This document shows positions 41,430 through 53,489 of a stretch of 64,000 bases of DNA, piece after piece. The notes under the pieces are model-generated. The model saw only the letters and a list, made by a program, of their open reading frames with translations, searched no databases and was not told where the DNA came from. A program made the position numbers and the translations under genes. This stretch comes from Galeruca laticollis (lineage: Eukaryota; Arthropoda; Insecta; Coleoptera; Chrysomelidae), in assembly GCA_963921935.1 (NCBI GenBank), contig OY998175.1:174131262-174195261 (forward strand). Reading direction: 5' to 3'. Every line of letters begins with the position of its first letter. Positions within the stretch are counted from its first letter, which is position 1.

Positions 41430-44151
41430 GAAGCTGCTCATTCGACTTCCAAAGATGTATTGAAAATTTGGAATGAAGCTAGAATTCCAACACAACAGAA
41501 AATTCATGTTGTGGATAATATTGAAAAGCTTTTTAGAGAGTGGCAGAATCTAAAGAAAAATAACGAAAATAAATCTAAAAGGTTAGATGGGTTAAGGCTG
41601 GAAGAAGAAAAATGGAATAATAACTTAGATTATGTATTTGATGTAGCACATGCAAATGCTCTAGAAATGATTCGCATTCAATAAGATGGGGATTTTTGCT
41701 GGCACAACGTGCAAAAGCACGTCCAGGTAAAATAAGTAGTGTTGACAAAAAACTGTCGAAAAAGGAGGAAGGAAAAGAACTTAAAAGAGCTAGAATCGAT
41801 TTCTTTGAGGCCAAAGAAAATGAATCTATCAATTCTAAATCAAATATGTTCATGTTTAGCTCATCATTCGATGATGAATGACGAAGACAATTATTTTTAT
41901 GGCCCTTCAACGTTATCGGTGAAAAACAAAATGAAGGTATGAAAAAATGAGGTAGAAAAAAACTACTGAATGAAGAACTAACTACGAGCCTGGATGTTGC
42001 AAAAATAAGTGATCGCAAAGCAGCTCTTTTTCTTACATCCACTTTGAATCGCCTTGGCTGTGATCCTGCTGAATATAATTCAAACTTTTCGTCCATACGC
42101 CGTCAGTGACTTGAGTGTAGGCAAAAATTAGCTGAAAATATGAAAAAAGATTTTGACACTGATGTTCCATTAACTGTGCACTGGGTCGGAAAGATGTTAG
42201 AAGATATCACAGGTCATGCAGTTGTTGACCGACTTCCAGTTTTAGTTTCTGGTAAAGGGGTGGATCAGCTTCTATGCATTCCAAAAATTGAGTCTGGTAA
42301 GCGTGAAAAAATTGCATCAGCAGTTTATGAATCCCTCCTTTCATGCGGTTTTCTCGATAAAATAAAGAGTATGAGTTTCGACACAACCGCATCTAATACC
42401 GGGCCTCGATAAGGGGCTTGTATTCTACTTGAGCAGAAAATGGATAAGGAAATGCTCTGGCTAGCATGTAGGCATCACATTATGGAATTTATGCTGGAAT
42501 CAGTTGTTCAAAATGAAATTGGTCCTCCGTCTGGACCAGATAATTTATTATTCAAAAGATTTCAGAAAAACTGGCAATTAATCAATAATGAACAGTACAC
42601 GACGTTAGAAACTGATGAAGAATCTATTGAAACGCCCAAGATGTGAAAGATGAAATAATCAATTTTTCTAAGAAGCAATTGACCGAATTGAGTGAATGAA
42701 AAGACGAGTACTCAGTGTGTATTTATTATTAAAATGCAGCTAAGCGCTTTCGGTCATTAGGCCATTCTCAGAGATGTCCTATAAAATTAACATGTTTGTA
42801 AAATTTGAAAAAACAATTTAAAAAAGTTGAAGTTACGTCATAAAAAAGACCCTATAACAGGTGTCAAAAAACATCCAATTAATTTAAAATGAAGCAATGT
42901 ATGATGTATGTATTATCACAATAAAATGATTAAAAACATTAAAATACCCCTTCAAGAGGGTGTATAAGTATATTTTTCATCCTGAAAAGTCCCATTCAGA
43001 AGTGTCAACTAAATGATATTCGATGATAAGTTTGACGTTAATATACGGTGGCTAATAAGCCAGCGTGCCGTAAAACCACAAGTGTATAACAATACAACGT
43101 GGTTGTGTGATAAACATTGAATCAAATGTATGTTTTAAAAGGATGAAAAATTCATACAGCGAACTGAAATTTGAAGAAAACTTTATTTTAATGTTTTTAA
43201 TCATTTTATTGTGACAATGACTTAACATCATACATTGCTTCATTTTTAATTACCTGGATGTTTTTTGACACCTGTTATAGGATCTTTTTTATGACGTAAG
43301 TTCAACTTTTTTAAATTGTTTTTCCAAATTTTACAAACATTATAATTTTATAAGACAGCTCTGAGAATAGCATAATGGCCGAAACCGCTTAACTGCATTT
43401 TAATAATAAATACACACTGAGTACTCGTCTTTTCATTCACTCAATTTATATCTAGTGTGTACACCATACCCACAGACAGTTCTAATTGACAGAATATCAG
43501 TCCAGTGATGATTACAAGTCACTCTTGCAACTAAGCATTGTATTTTTGAGAGGAGAACTAGAAAATGGCGTGTCATTTAAAAAGCCTGCAGGTCTTCACC
43601 GAGCACGTTGGATGGCAAAGTCTATCTACTCTCTGAGAATATTCTTATTTCGAGAACAATTCAGATTGACAAAACATGAGGAAAAAGGTTAGTGAGAAAT
43701 CAGTATTTTTACACTCTTAATCCATAATAAGTACTGGTTCCAAGCTCCATCCGCTTGTTCAGCCCCAAGAAACGACTTAGAACTTCTCAAAGATTTAGAG
43801 AAGTATGAGGATGTAGACCCTGTCATAGCTAAAAAAGAAATAAATAGAGTATGTGGCCATTTAAGGTATGTCTCAGAGGAACTTATCGCCTTATCATTTT
43901 TTGACGATAAAGTGAAAAATGAATCTAAGAAGAAAATGGTGGAAGCTCTAAAGAAAGAAGGAGCTGAATTTTGCCCGAAAAGAATTAATGTAGACATTGG
44001 TAATAAAAATCTAGAAGATTTTGTCACAAGTAACACCAAACGATCCTTTTCTATTACCGGATTAAGCTCCGATTTCCTCAAGAAAAAAGTTCAAGACTGG
44101 ATCAAAGACAAGAAATATATTCAAAGTGATGAGATAGTAACAAAATTTTAG
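41430..44151 (+). pseudogene. Transposase-like pseudogene, unassigned DDE-type family
   Basis: Plus-strand pieces in order: KIWNEARIPTQQK ... LFREWQNLKKN (41,460-41,570); VDRLPVLVSGKGVDQLLCIP (about 42,225-42,285); MSFDTTASNTG (about 42,370-42,402); LACRHHIMEFML (about 42,460-42,495); GPPSGPDNLLFKRFQKNW (about 42,525-42,575); then, beyond a foldback insertion, HRARWMAKSIYSL (about 43,597-43,635), APRNDLELLKDLEKYEDVDP (about 43,766), HLRYVSEELIALSFFD (about 43,859) and a C-terminal tail to 44,151. I remember this FDTT-x-x-NTG...CRHHI-x-E...HLWYLSEE pattern from widespread arthropod transposon proteins but cannot name the superfamily. Several stops (for example 42,410-42,412) and frameshifts. 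Split by a G1 foldback at 42,685-43,446. Confidence 0.65.
42685..43446. mobile_element. G1 foldback element, copy B
   Basis: The left arm AATTGAGTGAATGAAAAGAC ... AATGATTAAAAACATTAAAA (42,686-42,950) is mirrored at 43,188-43,446 by TTAATGTTTTTAATCATTTT ... CTTTTCATTCACTCAATT. Arms are about 260 bp with high identity, spacer about 240 bp. It carries TAGGCCATTCTCAGAGATGT and GCTAAGCGCTTTCGG as in copy A (24.07-25.35 kb). It splits a transposase-like pseudogene. The spacer shares GGTGGCTAATAAGCCAGCGT with copy A. Non-coding. Confidence 0.8.
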
Positions 44152-45290
44152 GTAGTCAATGATACAGCAGAGAGAGGGGTGTCCTTAATCCAAGAGTACA
44201 ACAAAATACTGACCGTAGATGAAGACCAGAAATAGTATATTTTGCTTCTTGTGAAGTTCTTCAGATAAATTTCCCGAACTACAATAGAACAACTTTGCTG
44301 TATGCATAATGAGTTTTTTACTTGTTAATTATGCATCAAAATCTTTTTGGGGACACTAAACAACTATTATAAGCTTATAATAATTCTGTAATAACTTTTT
44401 TAAAAATTGTGATAGTCAAAGAAATTTTGTAAAAATCTGTGTTTTTTGTCTAATTTTCCTTTTGTTTGTTCACATCCCGAAAGTAAATTGTAACACATAT
44501 ATGATACAAAATTAGCTTTGTGTAGCATATATGGACCTTAAAACCTCATTTTAGTTTTCATTATGTAAAAAAATATAATTTTATAATAAATACAAATTTT
44601 TTCAAATAATCATTTTTGGGGAAAATGTCAAATTTTTTAAATCTTTAGTAGTGACCTTTAAATTTTTCTCAAAAAATCGATTTAAGTTTCTCTTATTAGG
44701 TAGAACAAAATGGGAGGGTGTCCAAGAGAAAAGAAAGAAAAAATATTTTTGGGTCTTTTAAGCATAGTGTTCACCGATCACGATGGAATTCGTTTTAGGT
44801 AGTTTGTAGCGCTACTTTGTAATGGCTCTAACGGTTTCGATGACACTTTGCAGGACGAAGTGCTCGAAAAGTTATTACGATCGCATCATACCACGATCCC
44901 TTAATAAATCCGTAAAGGGTCCTAATAGCCATATAAATTTTCGAAAATATGGGTATTTCACGTTTTTTCCAATTGATACGGTGTTTACCTTAGATAGAGA
45001 AAAAAACACCTCAGATGTTTTTTGTGGCTTCATTCAAGACCTTTCCATCGGTATATGATATTTGATATATTTCGAGTACACTTGTGAAGTTATAGCCAAA
45101 ATAAGCGGTCCACCCTTTGATTTTTTCTCGTTTTTTCAAGTTTTTTCCAATTTATACGGTTTTTGACCCCAGAAATTTTTTACGAAACGAATTTTTCTTA
45201 AATCCTCTAAAAGATTATTGAAGAAATCTATACTACGTATCTTAAGTATATGAGAATAGATTTTAAAAGATATACAAAAATTACTGATAC
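44152..45290. other. No recognisable gene
   Basis: AT-rich with homopolymer runs. The 78-codon ORF at 44,822-45,058 shows no motif. A stretch near 45,060-45,110 resembles 38,080-38,150, hinting at an old dispersed repeat. Confidence 0.35.
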
Positions 45291-45294
45291 CAGT

Positions 45295-46100
45295 CCAAAC
45301 ACCTCTTAACGAGGTAAAAATAGGTACGCAAGTGCACTCCTTGCATTTAGCCCTGTTTAAATATTGTTACTGTTTATTCGAAGCTGACTTTTTTCTTCCT
45401 TCAAATTATACCAAAAATCATTGAAATTTCTGTATATATTAAAATTAGGATCCATTCAGTTCAAACTACCCAAAATACAATGCTTAGCCAATGCTTCATT
45501 CAATTAATACTTCGAAAATACAATACAAATAAAGGCTTCATCCGATTAATAGGTATTATAAAAACACATAAGAAAGAAAGGAATCCACCCGAATCATACT
45601 ATCAAAACGCATAACAAAGAATGGGTTCCATCCGATTTATACTATTAAAACGCATAACAAAAAATGGGCTCCATTCGATTTATACTATTAAAACACATTA
45701 GAAAGAAAGGGCCCCATCCGAATTATATTATCGATACGCATTACAAAGAAGGCCACATTTATTTCGCTTTAGTAGTCAAAACTACAAAACAAAACAAAAA
45801 ATTTTTCATCTGTACTACAATAAGACCGGTTGAAAAACAAAATGTATTGAAATAAAACTGGGAAGAACACAAACAAACACAATAGTTATTTGAACAGAAC
45901 TGAACGCAAGTACATCATTTATTCGAAAATTGCAAATTAATAAGGAATACAGTGTGAATATGTAGTCATAGCTTATCTTTATTTTAAAAATATTATAAGT
46001 AGATATAGTAGTTGTGTGACCCTATCCATCTTATGATTTGATATCTTTTACAAGGAGTGTACTAGCGTCACCTATTTTTACCTCGTCAAGAGGTTTTTGT
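45295..46100. mobile_element. TIR element (MITE-like) with tandem array inside
   Basis: The left end ACCTCTTAACGAGGTAAAAA TAGGT...CGCAAGTGCACTCCTT (45,300-45,345) is mirrored by AAGGAGTGTACTAGCGTCAC CTATTTTTACCTCGTCAAGAGGT ending near 46,097. The TIRs are about 48 bp with a few mismatches. The tip ACCTCTTGACGAGGT is itself palindromic. No transposase. The interior contains a 43-bp tandem repeat and a 63-codon ORF that only translates that repeat. Confidence 0.7.
45561..45754. repeat. 43-bp tandem repeat, about 4.5 clear copies
   Basis: Units start at 45,561, 45,604, 45,647, 45,690 and 45,733 with AAAAC(A/G)CATAA(G/C)AAA, then (T/C)CCAT(C/T)CGA and TATACTAT. More diverged copies extend left to about 45,465. 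Located inside the 45.3-46.1 kb TIR element. Confidence 0.8.
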
Positions 46101-46714
46101 CCTAATAGATATCACAAAGAAATATGAAAAGGAAAACTTCATACTCCTTTTTATTGACTGCCTATCAACAGACGAATTTCATTATTGTATAATGTGGCCC
46201 CTTGCTGCTTTGGTTGGTTACGTTAATTATTTTCAAAGATGATTATTCGTGGAAAAAACGAAGCTGTTAATAGTTACCGATAAACGTGACACAAACAACT
46301 ACACATTTTTCCCAATAAACGTAAAATTATATTGTTCTATACAATATTTTGTTATATCGTGAAGAGCGAATATAACAGTAATGCGAACAAAAATCCAATT
46401 TAAATATTTAAGCGAGATGGATGTTTGTGGTAGTAATATGCAGCTGCACAATAATATTTCGCATTCTACAGGTTTAAAAGCTCCAGACATGAAACCGATA
46501 TTGTTTTTAGCTTTTATTAAAGGCACCCTTCATATACGTACTAAAATCAACTAGCAATGAAGCAATTTCGTTCAAAACATTTATGGATTATGTAATGAAA
46601 AATCGCTGGTTATTGCTGTAGCTACATCACTCGCAAAAAGCTGAATTTTTATGAGAAATCCAAAAATTTTACAAATTTTTCTGATACTTCAAATTAATCG
46701 TAAATTTCAATAAT

Positions 46715-47190
46715 AACTGATGATGACGTATGAATATCTGGGAAATATGTTGACGTAAGATGGGAAATAGAAGTAGATTTAACAAAAAGAAAATAAACCG
46801 ATGGGAATAAACATTGAACAAGACTTAGTAGGAGACAGGAATATTGATATGATATAATAATATATAATCAAAAATAATACGTGGAAGCGGGAATTTTACA
46901 CAAAGAAAAACATACGAGGCCTGGTTGGAAACAATAATGAGAAAAATTCGGAGGAGCAGTTGGGATACGTTGTGGATACATTATCAAAATGAAACCAGAA
47001 TGAATACCAAGAAGAATAATTGACGCAAAATGTAGGAGAGAATAGATGGATCAAGTTAGGGAAATTGGGAAAATTGAACGAAAAAGTATGGAAGAACTGT
47101 AAAACATGAATAGGAATGGATGGAAACAAAAGGTATATAAGGATCCAGAATATTATGAAAATATGAAAGCCAACTTGAAGGACTAAAAAA
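46715..47190 (+). pseudogene. RTE-like LINE C-terminal remnant
   Basis: Plus-strand frames contain MTYEYLGNMLT (about 46,725-46,757), like the F-x-YLG-x-x-I-x-x-DG motif that follows RT in many LINEs. Later come MDQVREIGKIERKSMEEL (about 47,047-47,098) and NRNGWKQKVYKDPEYYENM (about 47,110-47,165), the RW-x-D...W...A tail. Frequent stops. An ORF on the opposite strand (46,896-47,222) is a shadow. Confidence 0.5.
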
Positions 47191-47338
47191 ATTCCGGAAT
47201 AGCTATAATACGATAAACACACACCAACAATAGTGTTGATGGAAACATAACTGGAGCATTACCGATTCTAAAAACTTTGGAGATTCATTTTTTTCTTGCT
47301 AGATTTGAGTTATATGCTATTACATATATTCGAAGTTG

Positions 47339-48300
47339 TATACAGGGTGATTCATTACTAATTGGAAATAATTTAACAGTAGAATCCTTACTTCAAATTA
47401 TGAAGATTCAACCCAAAATACGTAAATAAATTGTAGCTGCGTATTGAGTTATGTGGTGTTTAGTTTAAAAATTTAAAAAAGATTTGGGCTCAGTACTTTA
47501 AAACTGTTCCTCGCATCCATTTCATATTTCACAGGAAATGTATACACTGTACTCCCTACTAAATTATGTTATACAAAAGTTTCTGGCTACTACCAGGGGC
47601 GTACGAAAGGGGCAAGTGACTGGATAATCGTTCCCAAATTCTACGCCACTATTCTCCAATATATTTTACGGTAATAACGTACTCTTTCCTCATAACGATA
47701 AAGTCAATATTTCTCGAGATATTTTAAGCTACACATGAAGCTGCACAATTTTTTTAATTTTGATGTGTTATAACTACGTCGATGTTCTGTCCGGTGGATT
47801 GCATTTAATACACAAATATAACTTTAATCCGTAATGACAGTAAATAACACAACTATTAAATGAACGGATGGAAAAACCAAATTGAGGTTCTGAAAATGTA
47901 ATCTAAATAACACTACCTACAATTTTAATAACACGTAAATATCAGAAACAAATAGTAAAAACCTTTTATAACAAATATTCTACGTGACCACCGTTTACCT
48001 CAGTAAGCATACTAATTCTTTGGCTAAATGATCTTCTCACTTTAAAATATTTGTTTGTCTGATTGGCAATAAAATTAGCCGAACTTACAATTTGCTGCTA
48101 TAGTTCCTGACGAGTGTTTATTTCTTGTGAATATATGAATGATTCCATATGGCCCCAAAAATAACCAGTTGATGTACCCAGCACATTATGTAACAAGGCT
48201 ATCCGTTTTCACCCAACATTTTTTTCCAACACTCTACTTGAGACAGAATTTCAGAAAACTGTACACAAAAATGGAGTCCTCGTATTAATATACATGGTAC
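47339..48300 (-). pseudogene. Mariner/Tc1-like relic
   Basis: TACAGGGTGATTCATTACTA at 47,340 is a mariner-type terminal sequence. On the minus strand, near 48,170-47,980, the frames read YFWGHMESFIYSQEINTRQE then SSANFIANQTNI, corresponding to the F-L-W-G-x-x-K-x-x-V-Y...RI-x-x-A tail of DDE_3 transposases. The catalytic centre and the other terminus were not found. Heavily decayed. Confidence 0.45.
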
Positions 48301-48689
48301 TGCATAACTTTCTCCATACATTTACTGTTAAAAAAATTTTTGGTTCAGAGCCGCAAATTTTTTCAAAATTTCTTAACACGCTTCCATAAAAACTTTATAA
48401 TTACAAAACTATGTTGTATATCTATTTCTTTCTTACGACATTCGATAGTGGAAAGATACGTCTCAACTTTTTACCATATTTGAATTCTCCCATTTTATAT
48501 TTGAAGACAATATATGGGATTAGAGCTGGAGTAGAAATTTATGTAAAAAATTACCTTAAAAATGTTTGTAATAACTACGTCTATGCAATGGAAAGACTGA
48601 AATTGGAAAAAATCGAAATAGAAATGCTCGTACTATTATAACAAGAATACAGTAACTTTCCATAGATAATGCAAACCGAGGTATAAAAC

Positions 48690-49604
48690 ATCAAAGTTGA
48701 AGTTGAAAACCAAGAACCTCTTGAATATGAAGCAGACACGAAAGCTTCGGGATATCACAAAGGTAAGACCATGCAAGGAAGAAGGTGATGATGACTGACA
48801 TGATCACATCGTCAATTTGATAGAAGGTATGATGGACAAGAAGCCGAAGAAGATCAGATGCCGAATTTTGACGAGCTAGGACATGTACGCAGTTAGCGTA
48901 AGCGCCCCAGAACTCCTGCAACCCAACAACCCCATCTACAGGGAAAACTAGACAGAGGCGGACATCGAGCTGATATGAGTCACCTAAGTGCCGACTCTCG
49001 GCCTAGATGGTCATACCCAGCAGATGGACGATGTGCACGAATTGGTTCAAACGAATCTTCAAATTTCCAGCAACAGTATGAAATAACGGTACGACACGCA
49101 GGCCACCGAAGGCAGTTTCAAAAAAAGGGACAAAGTATGGTTGCACAACCCGACGAGGAGTGAAGTTTTATCTCCAAAAGTACATAAATCTTTAGAAGGT
49201 ACGAACTTAATCAAAAAAAAGATCAATGAGATCATCTATTGCATGAGCAAGACCCTGAATGGAAAATCGAAAGCAGTCGACCAAAACCGACTACCGTCAT
49301 TCGAAGGAGACCTAAAGGAAAGAGTGAATCATATCCGAGGAGACCCTGATCCTGCCTTCGAATTTGAAGATGGATCCTCCTACCGCGATGTCTGAGAAGT
49401 GCTACGAAGCCTTCTATATCAAGAGCTGGAATATAGCGTGAAGAAACTAGCAATCTCTAGGATATAGAGAAACTAGTTGGATTCGCGAGTCATCAGGAAT
49501 ATGGTAGAGGTGATCTTCCAAGACACCGGTGTCCAGATATTAATTTGTAGCTATACCCCCGTTATCAGTACCCGATGAGACTATGCCCTGTCATTTCCAT
49601 GTAA
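48690..49604 (+). pseudogene. Gypsy integrase C-terminal fragment, plus strand
   Basis: Plus-strand pieces MDDVHELVQTNLQISSNSMK-like (about 49,022-49,080), KKRDKVWLHNPTRSE (about 49,118-49,162) and ELNQKKDQ/INEIIYCMSKTLNGKSK (about 49,225-49,275) match the minus-strand element at 32.13-31.9 kb. The homology continues through GACACCGGT and a GGGGGTATAGCT-like block (compare 31,490-31,560 with 49,520-49,560). So it is a second, truncated copy of the same Gypsy family in the opposite orientation. Confidence 0.7.
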
Positions 49605-49812
49605 CGAGGAATTTATAAACTTCTATTACTAAACGAAATATTGTCAAATGTACTTTACCTGGCGCAGTTGAATCTGTAGGGTATGTAAGAAAATTGCTAC
49701 GGAAGAACCAAAATTCTCGCGTTGAATAAGCCACCGTAGTTATATCATCAGCAAAAGCCAACAGTAGTTTTGAACCCTGCTTAGCTAAACTGTAACGCGA
49801 AAAAGCGCCCAA
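49591..49812 (-). pseudogene. LINE RT fragment with FADD box
   Basis: A minus-strand ORF reads AKQGSKLLLAFADDITTVAY. FADD is the catalytic box of LINE reverse transcriptases in its usual setting (S-x-x-L-L-A-F-A-D-D-I). It probably belongs to the same LINE as 51,190-51,420, which carries the preceding RT motif on the same strand; the 1.4 kb between them would then be an insertion. Confidence 0.6.
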
Positions 49813-49819
49813 CCGTCGT

Positions 49820-51185
49820 TAATTTAATATTTGGATGCCTGCCGACGTGGACGGATGACAGACGGTGCCATCGAGAAGCGGTTCAGTTCTCCTTAGGTCG
49901 TCATTGTGAACACTGGGAAGTCTTTTGACAAAATTCGGACATGCTCTGTAGCCATAACGTTGGAAAAATACAATAATTCTGAGTAGGGAAAGAAAATACC
50001 CTGTAATATGGAATCTGGAAGGTCTAACCCGATTATTTGCTATGCCAGCGTGTGCCGATGGCCAGTGAGTAACAATAAATTTGTTGAAATTAAAAACTAG
50101 TTACAGTCATTTTTCTATTATTTTTTATGCATTTAAATTTCGTCCATTCACATTATCAGTCAAATTTCACAACATTTTAATGTATGGTTCTTATTTTCCC
50201 TTTTTTGCGGCAATTAATATAAATTCATTCTCACTTATGTATATAAAATTGTGAACATATATTTCTTATTTAAAATACTGAGTTGTTGACTCTGAACGCT
50301 AGGTAGACCACGGTACGTACCGGGGTGCTGCGCTATTTAGATCTCTTTCGAACTTTGACGATTTTATGTAACCAATTTTGCACCCTACATAATTTCAATT
50401 TTTTTTTATTTTTTTGCGCATCGCTAAGCTCGTTTGCTCATTTAATTATATGCATATGCATCTATATATTTTTATATTCGTATAGATTGCGGAGGTGTGA
50501 ACCTATGTAACTATGTAAGATTATAGTTTAGGTGATAGATTTTCACTCTAATTGAGAAATTGTACATGGACCATTTGTTCGTTTTCCTGTAATGTGATTT
50601 GAGACAACGGTGTAGATTGGGGCCATCAGCTCTTCTGCATCCTGAGTTAGTAGCCTTCAGCTCTACGCAGGTATTATAGAACCTGCTTGTCAGTTATTTA
50701 AATTTTAACTTCGAGTTTTTGCTTGTAATTGATAATTTAGTTGCGTTATAAGTTTTTTTTGTAGATTTCGGCCTTCAACCTAACTGCATACTGAATCTTC
50801 AGCCTTCAGCTGGGTTCAGGTGTCAATAGTGTCATTTTGTTGGTGTACATTTTGTAACAATCATGTTTTGAAAAGAGACATATGGTCCAAAGTGATTATT
50901 AAACTTTAATCATGGGATACTTGCTAACTTTCATTTTTAACGATAAATTTCCTATCAATTTAACCTTTTGGAGTGTGTAGTTAGTGTTGTTAACTCACTG
51001 AGGAGTTGTGGGCTAACTTAAGAAGTCTTGGGTGCTTGCCAAAACTTCTCTGGTGCCCTTTCTGTAAACTTGTTAAATTTTTCAAAAACACACCCCTTGT
51101 TCGACTCGAAGCTAGTCGACTGGCGAGCACGGGCTGCACTACGTGAGATAACCCGCATCTATAGCGAGCACTGAGGGTTAACGTT
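49820..51185. other. Unassigned 1.4 kb between LINE fragments
   Basis: No ORF with a recognisable motif. Near 50,620-50,830 the words CTTCAGC and TCTACGCAGG / AACTGCATACTGAATCTTCA recur loosely. The right edge AGCGAGCACTGAGGGTTAA (51,161-51,179) ends in TTAA and resembles a piggyBac-type tip in reverse, but I found no partner on the left. Its placement between two parts of one RT suggests an inserted element. Confidence 0.3.
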
Positions 51186-51189
51186 TTAA

Positions 51190-51420
51190 AACCTCAAGTT
51201 AGTTCCGATGTTATTTTACCAACAGCATACTCCAAGTCCAAGCTGAATAGCAACGGTGAGAGGGGAGATCCTTGTCTGAGTCCTGATGTTACCCTAAATG
51301 GAGTTGATGTTCTGCTTCCTATTCTCACCTGTGCATATGAGTTCACCACACACATTCGTGTTAGCTCCACCAATTTCCTTGGGAAGCCCATTTCTAGCAT
51401 TGCCACCCACAACCTGCTTC
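51190..51420 (-). pseudogene. LINE RT fragment (GLRQGSPLSPLLF)
   Basis: Minus strand: LWVAMLEMGFPRKLVELTRM then RIGSRTSTPFRVTSGLRQGS and PLSPLLFSLDLEYAVGKI. This is the LINE RT motif with R-Q-G-x-x-L-S-P-L-L-F. It is abruptly joined at about 51,420 to the tail of a LINE of similar type on the plus strand. Confidence 0.75.
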
Positions 51421-51818
51421 TTTTTATAGAAGGGAAATAAATAAGCTTCTTGTCTTTGAAAGGAAGGTTCTTAGGATGATATTTGGACCGCAACAAGATG
51501 AGGCAACAGGACACTGGAGAAGATGCCACAATGCTGAGTTTTCAGCGCTGTATGGCAGTGAGAACATAGTCAGACACATAAAGGCTAATCGAATAAGATG
51601 GGCAGGGCATGTATCAGAGGACCACAGATTGTTAATAACAGTATTCCTTGAGAGACCAGAAGGTAGAAGATCAATACGCTGACCCAGGAAAAGATGGAAA
51701 GATGCTGTCGCAGCAGATGTGTCTAGAATGGGAGTCGAAGAGTGGGAAATGGAAGCACAAGATGGAGGAAGATGGAGGGCGATAGTGGATGCGACCAAGA
51801 CTCACCCAGAGTTGTAGG
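51421..51818 (+). pseudogene. LINE C-terminal tail, plus strand
   Basis: Plus strand: KLLVFERKVLRMIFGPQQD, then ENIVRHIKANRIRWAGHVSE, RPEGRRSIR-stop-PRKRWKDAV, and WRAIVDATKTHPEL-stop. This is the conserved end of ORF2 in many insect LINEs (R-x-I-F-G-P...RL-x-W-A-G-H-V...GR-x-x-x-R-P-x-x-RW-x-D...A-x-x-H). One in-frame TGA near 51,680 is the only stop in about 130 codons, so this piece is fairly young. Confidence 0.75.
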
Positions 51819-52744
51819 GCCTGGGAAAGAGAGAAAGAAAGAAGAAGGACCAAAATTCCTAAAAATCGATCCGGGATAGGTGTTGTAACTCAATTTTTTC
51901 CCTGTTCTGTCGACGGGCAAGATACACTGTCTCTCAAAATATTTATAGTACCCGTGAGATGGTACCAAATTGGCTCATCTCTAATTTTTAAAATAATGTT
52001 CGTAATTTTGCATAGAGTTTTTTTAAAAACATATCGATAAATTTAAACACTACAAAAAACAGTTTATACCAGGAGCTTGCTAAAATTGATTCATAATGGG
52101 GATTCTTAAGAAGGAGAACAAAATATTATATAATTCTAAAGTGCTGCGTCAATTTTTTGGAGAAGTTCATTTATCATCACTTATGAATTATTAATGCTAC
52201 CATATACTTTAGTAAAATAAACATTCACTTGACTAGTAATACTAAATTCCAACAGTGTCCCAAAATTTGACATGTTTTTACTTTTTTAATAAAAATAAGA
52301 AATGGTTTTACAATAAAGGTATATACCAAGATCTAGAGGCTAGTTTAAATACTATGTTTATGTTTTAAAAAGGTAAATACTTTATCGACCAACAAAAAGT
52401 CCGACATCTTGAATTTCACATATTACAGACCTCTTTCTGTTTGTGTAAATAGAAGTGCCGGTTAATTCTTAAGTTAGGTGAGAAACATACATTTCTGAAT
52501 ATTTCATAATATCTCTACCTTTAATAAAACTGTTATTATTTTTGTGTAGAATTGAATAAGATACTTCAATTTAACTTAAACTTTGCTTTCAACGTTGAAT
52601 ATTTTTTGCATTTAAAAAAATTTTATGTGTCTGATTTATGTACTGACAATATATAGGTTACCCTAAATCCGACATGTAGCGTCGAATTTATGGTTACTGT
52701 GCGTTTTATTAAATGCCTTTGTCAGATTTTTGTAGAGAAGAAGG

Positions 52745-53395
52745 GATAACATTAATAAGCCTCCACCAAATTCCACGCATGTTATGCAGCCATTAGACGT
52801 GGGTTTTCAAGAAGCCTCTTAAAAATAGTTGGAAAAAGCAATTAATACGACTGCGAACAACAGCAAAACTCTTAATACAAAAAATTTTGCCTTAGTAGGA
52901 CTTGTGGACTTTCCTCTTTGTCCCTTCAAATATGGAATAAAATTCAGAAATTGTAAGTCACTTGAGTACCTTAGAGACAAATATTGAACTGAACCTGCTT
53001 TCAAAGTTTTATAATCCACAAGATCTGTAGAATCGCAACGACGAAAATACGGGTCTTTATCAGACATGGCTCAAAATATTTGAAAATTCACGATTATGCT
53101 TTAAGGAAATAGAAAACGCTTCTGTGATAATCGAAATAGAAAACGGTCTAGAAGAAGATTGGAAAACGCAATAATCACTGAGGCATTTGAAAATGAAGAT
53201 AACATTATAGTGAATGAGACGAAAAATAGCCTAACAAATGAGTTAAACGGGAAAGAAGCTCAATCGATAGAGAAGCTGCTTGAAGAAAAGAATGAAGGAA
53301 CAGAACAGTGTGAATTAATAAATTCCGAGGAATTTACTAAAAATTTCGACAATTTTAAAAGTAGAGAAGGTTACACTGAAAGAAATTTCCATTAA
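52745..53395 (+). pseudogene. Pogo-like (DDE_1) transposase C-terminal fragment
   Basis: Plus-strand frames read PPNSTHVMQPLDVGF (about 52,763-52,808), the last catalytic motif of DDE_1 transposases. After a shift come KKPLKNSWKKQLIRLRTT and SLEYLRDKY (to about 52,985). An acidic tail with an open 78-codon frame (53,159-53,395; EKLLEEKNEGTEQCELI) follows. The N-terminal HTH and the first two Asp motifs were not found. Confidence 0.5.
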
Positions 53396-53489
53396 CTGTT
53401 AGCAAAAATTGAATAACAGTTATTAGAAACTTGCATGAAATAAGCATCAAGTAAGTTCATGATTATGGTTATTAAAGTCACTTTGTTGG

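Noticed and set aside
41575..42096. 173-codon minus-strand ORF opposite the transposase-like pseudogene
   Set aside because: The plus strand has the recognisable motifs in order; this is a shadow frame of Lys/Glu-rich coding sequence.
50281..51180. piggyBac-type MITE ending in TTAA at 51,176-51,179
   Set aside because: Only one plausible tip was seen; no inverted partner or second TTAA at a matching position was found on the left.
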